Of a DNA stretch of 35,511 nucleotides, positions 32,248-35,511 are shown one piece after another (the stretch's first letter is position 1; each line of letters opens with the position of its first letter). The notes beneath the pieces are model-generated. The model did no database searches, had not been told where the DNA came from, and saw nothing but the letters and a program-made list of their open reading frames with translations. The translations under genes and the position numbers were made by a program. Source of the stretch: an uncultured Lysobacter sp. (lineage in GTDB: Bacteria; Pseudomonadota; Gammaproteobacteria; Xanthomonadales; Xanthomonadaceae); NCBI GenBank assembly GCA_946480055.1, contig CAMLID010000030.1, positions 1 through 35,511 on the forward strand, read 5' to 3'.

Positions 32248-35082
32248 ATGGAAGTAACCGAGAAGCGGCTGCATCGCAGCCGACTGACTGCTGCACTTTT
32301 GGCGGCTTTGATCGCGCCCGCCGCCGGCGGTGCGTTCGCCCAGGACGCCGCGCCTGCCCAGCCTCAGCCCGCTAGCGACGCGCCGACCGATGTCGACGGC
32401 GTCACCGTCGTCGGTTCGCGCATCAAGCGCGCCCAGATCGAAGGTCCGGCTCCCGTCACCGTCATCAGCCGCGACGACATCGACAAGCAGGGCTTCCAGA
32501 CGGTCTCCGACATGCTGTCGTCGCTGACCCAGAACACCACCAACTCGTTCACCGGCGACCTCGCCGTCAACGGGTTCACGCCCAACGCCCAGGTCGTCAA
32601 CCTGCGCAACCTCGGCCCGGGTTATACCCTGGTCCTGGTCAACGGCCGCCGCATCGCCGACTACCCGCAGCCCTACAACAGCGACCGTTCCTCGGTGAAC
32701 GTCGGCGCCATCCCGTCCTCGATCATCGAGCGCGTGGAAGTGCTGGCCGGCGGCGCCTCGGCCATCTACGGTTCCGACGCAGTCGCAGGCGTGGTCAACA
32801 TCGTCACCCGCACCAACTTCGACGGCAACCTGCTGCGTGGCACCGTCGGCACGACCGGCGCCGGCGGCGGCGACAGCGTCAACCTGGAGTACTCGGGCGG
32901 CCGCGTCGGCGACAACTGGAACCTGACCTACGCACTGCAGTACAACTACAACGAGCCGATCTTCGCCTCGCAGCGCGACTTCATGGACGACCTGCGCGAC
33001 GGCCCGCGCGGCAACCGAGTCGGTCCCAGCCTGTCGCTGGTCGCGATCGACCTGCTCAATCGCAACCGCGCCGCGTACTACCCCGGCCAGGAAGTGTGCG
33101 ATCGCTTCGGCTTTACTCCCTTCCTGTCCGCTACCCGCGGCCAGATTTGCGGCTCATACGATTCCGTTGCATCGCAGTCGATATCGAACAAGCGTGAGGC
33201 CATGTCTGGCTACGCCTACGGTACCTACGATTTCAACAACGGCCTGCAGGCGTGGTCCAGCCTGATGCTGAACAACTCCGACTCGACCTCCAGCAGCGGC
33301 ACGGAGTTCTGGGGCACCGGCGGCGATCCTTTCCTGCCCGCCAGCTTCTACTTCGATGAAGGCTTGGGCACCTTTGTCCAGCTGCAGCGCGTGCTGACGC
33401 CGAAGGAAGTTGGCGGCAACGACGCCGTGGTCACCAAGTACAAAGAGAAGAGCTACGACTTTGCCACCGGCCTGCGCGGCGACTTCGGCGATCGTTTCGA
33501 CTGGGATCTGTCGGCTTCGTACGGCCGTTACGACTACAAGTCCGACTCGCCGCGCCTGCTCGCCCAGAGCGTGCATGACTACTTCCTGGGCCCGCAGACG
33601 ATCGACGACTACGGTTACGCGCATCACACCCTGAACCTGGATCGCTGGCACACGCCGCTGACCCCGGAGCAGTATCGCGCTATGTCGACCCGGGTGGTCA
33701 ACAAGGGCCATACCTCGTCCGCCCAGGCGAACTTCGTCGTCAGCGGCGACCTGTTCGACATGCCGGCCGGCGCGGTCGGTTTCGCCGGCACCATGGAGTT
33801 CGGCCGTCAGACCATCGACCTCAAGAGCGACCCGCGCACCGATCCCGCCCGCACCCCGGACGCGAGCACGCCCTATAACTTGGTCAGTTCGGGCAACATC
33901 AAGGGCGAGCGCGACCGTTACGCGATCGGCGCCGAATTCCGCGTTCCGCTGCTCGACACTCTGAGCGCTCAGCTCGCTGGCCGTTACGACAAGTACGACG
34001 ACATCACCCAGGTCGACGGCGCCTTCACCTACGGCCTGGGCCTGGAGTTCCGTCCGATCGAGCGCCTGCTGCTGCGTGCGAACTACTCCACCAGCTTCCG
34101 CGCGCCGGACATGCCGTTGATCTTCGCGCAGGGCGTGGCGTCGTTCGTCGGCATCACCGACTACTACGGCTGCCGCGCCGGTGGCGAGACCATCACCGAC
34201 TGCGAAGCCAACAATCATCCGAGCCAGTACCAGTCGCTGAATCAAACGGTTGGCAACCCCGACCTGCAGGAAGAAAAGGGCAAGTCGCTTACCGCTGGCT
34301 TCGTGCTCGATCTGATCGAAGGTATGTCGATGTCCGTCGACTACTACAAGATCACGCTCGACGACCAGGCAACAGGCTTAGACCTGGATTACATCCTGAT
34401 GAACGAGGCCAACTGCCGCCTCGGTACGCTTCCCAACGGCCAACCCGTGCCGCAAGGACAGAACTCGGCGTTCTGTCAGGACATCGTGTCGCGTGTGACC
34501 CGCCAAGTCGCTCCGGGTAATCCGGATGGCCGCATCGTCAACATTCGTGCCGGTTACATCAACGCTTCGCGCTCTGAGAACACCGGCATCGACGCGACCT
34601 GGCGTTATCGTTTCGACACCGATCGCTGGGGCAACTTCGACTTCAACCTTGCATACAGCCTGAGCCTGGGTGAGAAGTTCAAGCAGTTCGAGGAAGATCC
34701 GCTGACCGACTTCCGCGACGACCTGCGGAACGACAACCAGCGGAGCCGAGTGCGCGGCAGCGTGACCTGGGAGAAGGGCGACTGGACCACGACCGTATTC
34801 GGTCAGCGTCTGGGCTCAGCCCCGAACCAAGCCGAAGGCGCTGGCAGGGATACCGTGACCGGTGTTTACTATGGCGCGCGCCTGCAGCCGTACATGCTCT
34901 ACAACCTCTCGATCGAGAAGAAGTTCGGCGAGAACATGGAGGCCGCGTTCGTCGTCAACAACGTGCTCGACAACACTCACCGCAAGGATCCGAGCAACAC
35001 GGGCTATCCGTTCTTCAACCCGTTCATCGGTGCCGACCCGTACGGCCGCGCGTTCTTCCTGCGTCTGTCGTACAAGTTCTGA
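32248..35082 (+). CDS. TonB-dependent outer-membrane receptor
   Basis: A 944-residue outer-membrane beta-barrel that would import a substrate using TonB energy. It has a signal peptide (1-31, cleavage near AFA). A TonB-box-like segment DVDGVTVVGSRI (48-59) follows. The plug domain is about 64-175 (PAPVTVISRDDIDKQGF; LRNLGPGYTLVLVNGRR; IERVEVLAGGASAIYGSDAV with VVNIVTR). The barrel runs from about 180 to 944, with LLRANYSTSFRAPDMPLIF and VVNNVLDNTHRKDP near the end and a terminal Phe (RLSYKF) for BAM recognition. The ligand cannot be told; several paired cysteines lie in extracellular loops. ATG 32248 was chosen over an upstream in-frame start because AGGGGACAAC stands just before it and the signal peptide follows. 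Confidence 0.95.
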   Translation: MEVTEKRLHRSRLTAALLAALIAPAAGGAFAQDAAPAQPQPASDAPTDVDGVTVVGSRIKRAQIEGPAPVTVISRDDIDKQGFQTVSDMLSSLTQNTTNSFTGDLAVNGFTPNAQVVNLRNLGPGYTLVLVNGRRIADYPQPYNSDRSSVNVGAIPSSIIERVEVLAGGASAIYGSDAVAGVVNIVTRTNFDGNLLRGTVGTTGAGGGDSVNLEYSGGRVGDNWNLTYALQYNYNEPIFASQRDFMDDLRDGPRGNRVGPSLSLVAIDLLNRNRAAYYPGQEVCDRFGFTPFLSATRGQICGSYDSVASQSISNKREAMSGYAYGTYDFNNGLQAWSSLMLNNSDSTSSSGTEFWGTGGDPFLPASFYFDEGLGTFVQLQRVLTPKEVGGNDAVVTKYKEKSYDFATGLRGDFGDRFDWDLSASYGRYDYKSDSPRLLAQSVHDYFLGPQTIDDYGYAHHTLNLDRWHTPLTPEQYRAMSTRVVNKGHTSSAQANFVVSGDLFDMPAGAVGFAGTMEFGRQTIDLKSDPRTDPARTPDASTPYNLVSSGNIKGERDRYAIGAEFRVPLLDTLSAQLAGRYDKYDDITQVDGAFTYGLGLEFRPIERLLLRANYSTSFRAPDMPLIFAQGVASFVGITDYYGCRAGGETITDCEANNHPSQYQSLNQTVGNPDLQEEKGKSLTAGFVLDLIEGMSMSVDYYKITLDDQATGLDLDYILMNEANCRLGTLPNGQPVPQGQNSAFCQDIVSRVTRQVAPGNPDGRIVNIRAGYINASRSENTGIDATWRYRFDTDRWGNFDFNLAYSLSLGEKFKQFEEDPLTDFRDDLRNDNQRSRVRGSVTWEKGDWTTTVFGQRLGSAPNQAEGAGRDTVTGVYYGARLQPYMLYNLSIEKKFGENMEAAFVVNNVLDNTHRKDPSNTGYPFFNPFIGADPYGRAFFLRLSYKF

Positions 35083-35106
35083 TCCGCTGCACTTCGCTCC
35101 ACAAGA

Positions 35107-35137
35107 AAGGCCCGGCGCAAGCCGGGCCTTTTTCTTT
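35107..35137 (+). terminator. Intrinsic terminator of the TonB receptor gene
   Basis: AAGGCCCGGC, loop GCAA (a GNRA tetraloop), GCCGGGCCTT and then TTTCTTT: a 10-bp perfect stem with a T-run, 24 nt after the stop. A textbook rho-independent terminator. Confidence 0.93.
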
Positions 35138-35493
35138 GGGCGTCCGATTGGCACACCAAGGCCACGCGGAGTGCAGCCGGGCGCGCAGCTGCAGCCCTTC
35201 ACTGCGGCCGCGTACCCGCTCCTTTGGAAGGCCACTAAGAGACGGGGCTGACCGTCAATACGCCTTACGGCAAAAAAGTGCCATTACGAAGTGCGGCAAA
35301 CGCCAATTTCAAGGGCACTTACTACAAAAAATATATCAAAAACAGACAGTTAAAAGACATGGTGGTCCAACCAAAAATCTGTGATCGCGTGATGACATCA
35401 GCGTTAACGGCATGTTAAGTTCGCCTATAAGGGGACAGCTATACGCCAAGGTCGGCACACAAGAAAACATCTAGTTCATTTGGGGGACAACCA
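35138..35493. other. Spacer between receptor terminator and the next gene
   Basis: About 355 bases. The first 100 are GC-rich without visible coding signal. From about 35265 to 35400 the sequence is AT-rich (CAAAAAATATATCAAAAAC), the lowest GC in this part. A dyad AAGTGCC...GGCACTT lies near 35276-35322. The leader motif and Shine-Dalgarno of the next gene fill the right end. Open frames here look accidental. Confidence 0.5.
35402..35417 (+). promoter_or_regulatory. Second copy of the receptor leader motif
   Basis: CGTTAACGGCATGTTA, containing the dyad TTAAC-GGCAT-GTTAA. TTAACG (35404-35409) and TATAAG (35426-35431) stand 16 nt apart and could be the -35 and -10 of the downstream gene; the first copy lacks the TATAAG. 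Confidence 0.6.
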
Positions 35494-35511
35494 ATGGCAG
35501 TTCGCAACGCA
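35494..35511 (+). CDS. Start of a gene cut by the right edge, perhaps a second TonB receptor
   Basis: Only ATG and five more codons (MAVRNA) are in the window. The call rests on the leader: GGGGACAAC 2 nt before the ATG, just as before the TonB receptor at 32248, and the matched motif 76 nt upstream. A TonB-dependent receptor or a co-regulated gene is the likely product, but the protein itself cannot be judged. Confidence 0.55.

Noticed and set aside
35136..35384. 82-residue open frame after the receptor terminator
   Set aside because: Begins inside the terminator tail and runs through AT-rich non-coding sequence.
1..35511. Prophage or integrative element covering part of the window
   Set aside because: No integrase, transposase, phage structural gene, tRNA or attachment-site repeat was seen.

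Overview
The window is GC-rich chromosomal DNA that I read as a Lysobacter-like member of the Xanthomonadaceae. The grounds are very high GC with strong third-position bias, the gene order (prmB-aroC, the 3' end of apbC facing dcd), a TonB-dependent receptor with a Xanthomonad-style leader, a Sec-exported RHS protein, and short 'TGTAGGAGCGGC' repeats. The genus is inferred from protein style and synteny, not from a search. I saw no tRNA, rRNA, CRISPR array or transposase.

Layout. 1-1420 (minus): prmB followed by the start of aroC, which runs off the left edge. 1844-3330 (plus): a SCO1-type copper chaperone overlapping psd by 4 nt. 3504-8057 (minus): a HAF-repeat secreted protein, an unknown membrane protein, a YhhN-family protein and a lytic transglycosylase with LysM. 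8213-10893 (plus): a HerA-like ATPase (DUF853/YjgR), an NlpE-like lipoprotein behind a heptamer tandem repeat, and greB. 10956-12274 (minus): a GNAT acetyltransferase and a secreted unknown. 12441-13676 (plus): an MgtC/DUF4010 membrane protein. 13690-15063 (minus): rimO.

15256-23594 (plus) is a coherent 5-oxoproline (pyroglutamate) region. A dienelactone-hydrolase-like gene, a HIT gene, pxpB and pxpC are joined by ATGA/GTGA overlaps. After a repeat pair come a DUF885 lipoprotein peptidase, a small membrane protein, pxpA, the DUF969/DUF979 membrane pair and pcp, the last three again overlapping. Read together: Pcp removes N-terminal pyroglutamate from peptides, DUF969/DUF979 probably moves 5-oxoproline across the membrane, and PxpABC opens the ring to glutamate with ATP. 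The DUF885 peptidase may feed the route.

23846-26458 holds a small secreted protein, an RDD membrane protein, dcd and apbC. 26627-31929 is accessory: a 1621-residue RHS protein with a Sec signal peptide ends in a roughly 194-residue unrecognised tip with one hydrophobic segment. It is followed, with a 1-nt overlap, by a low-GC four-helix membrane protein. I read this as an exported polymorphic toxin and its membrane immunity protein, possibly a pore former, and it is the best candidate for something undescribed. 32248-35082 is a TonB-dependent receptor. The last 18 bases start another gene whose leader closely matches that receptor's leader, so it is probably a second receptor or a co-regulated gene.
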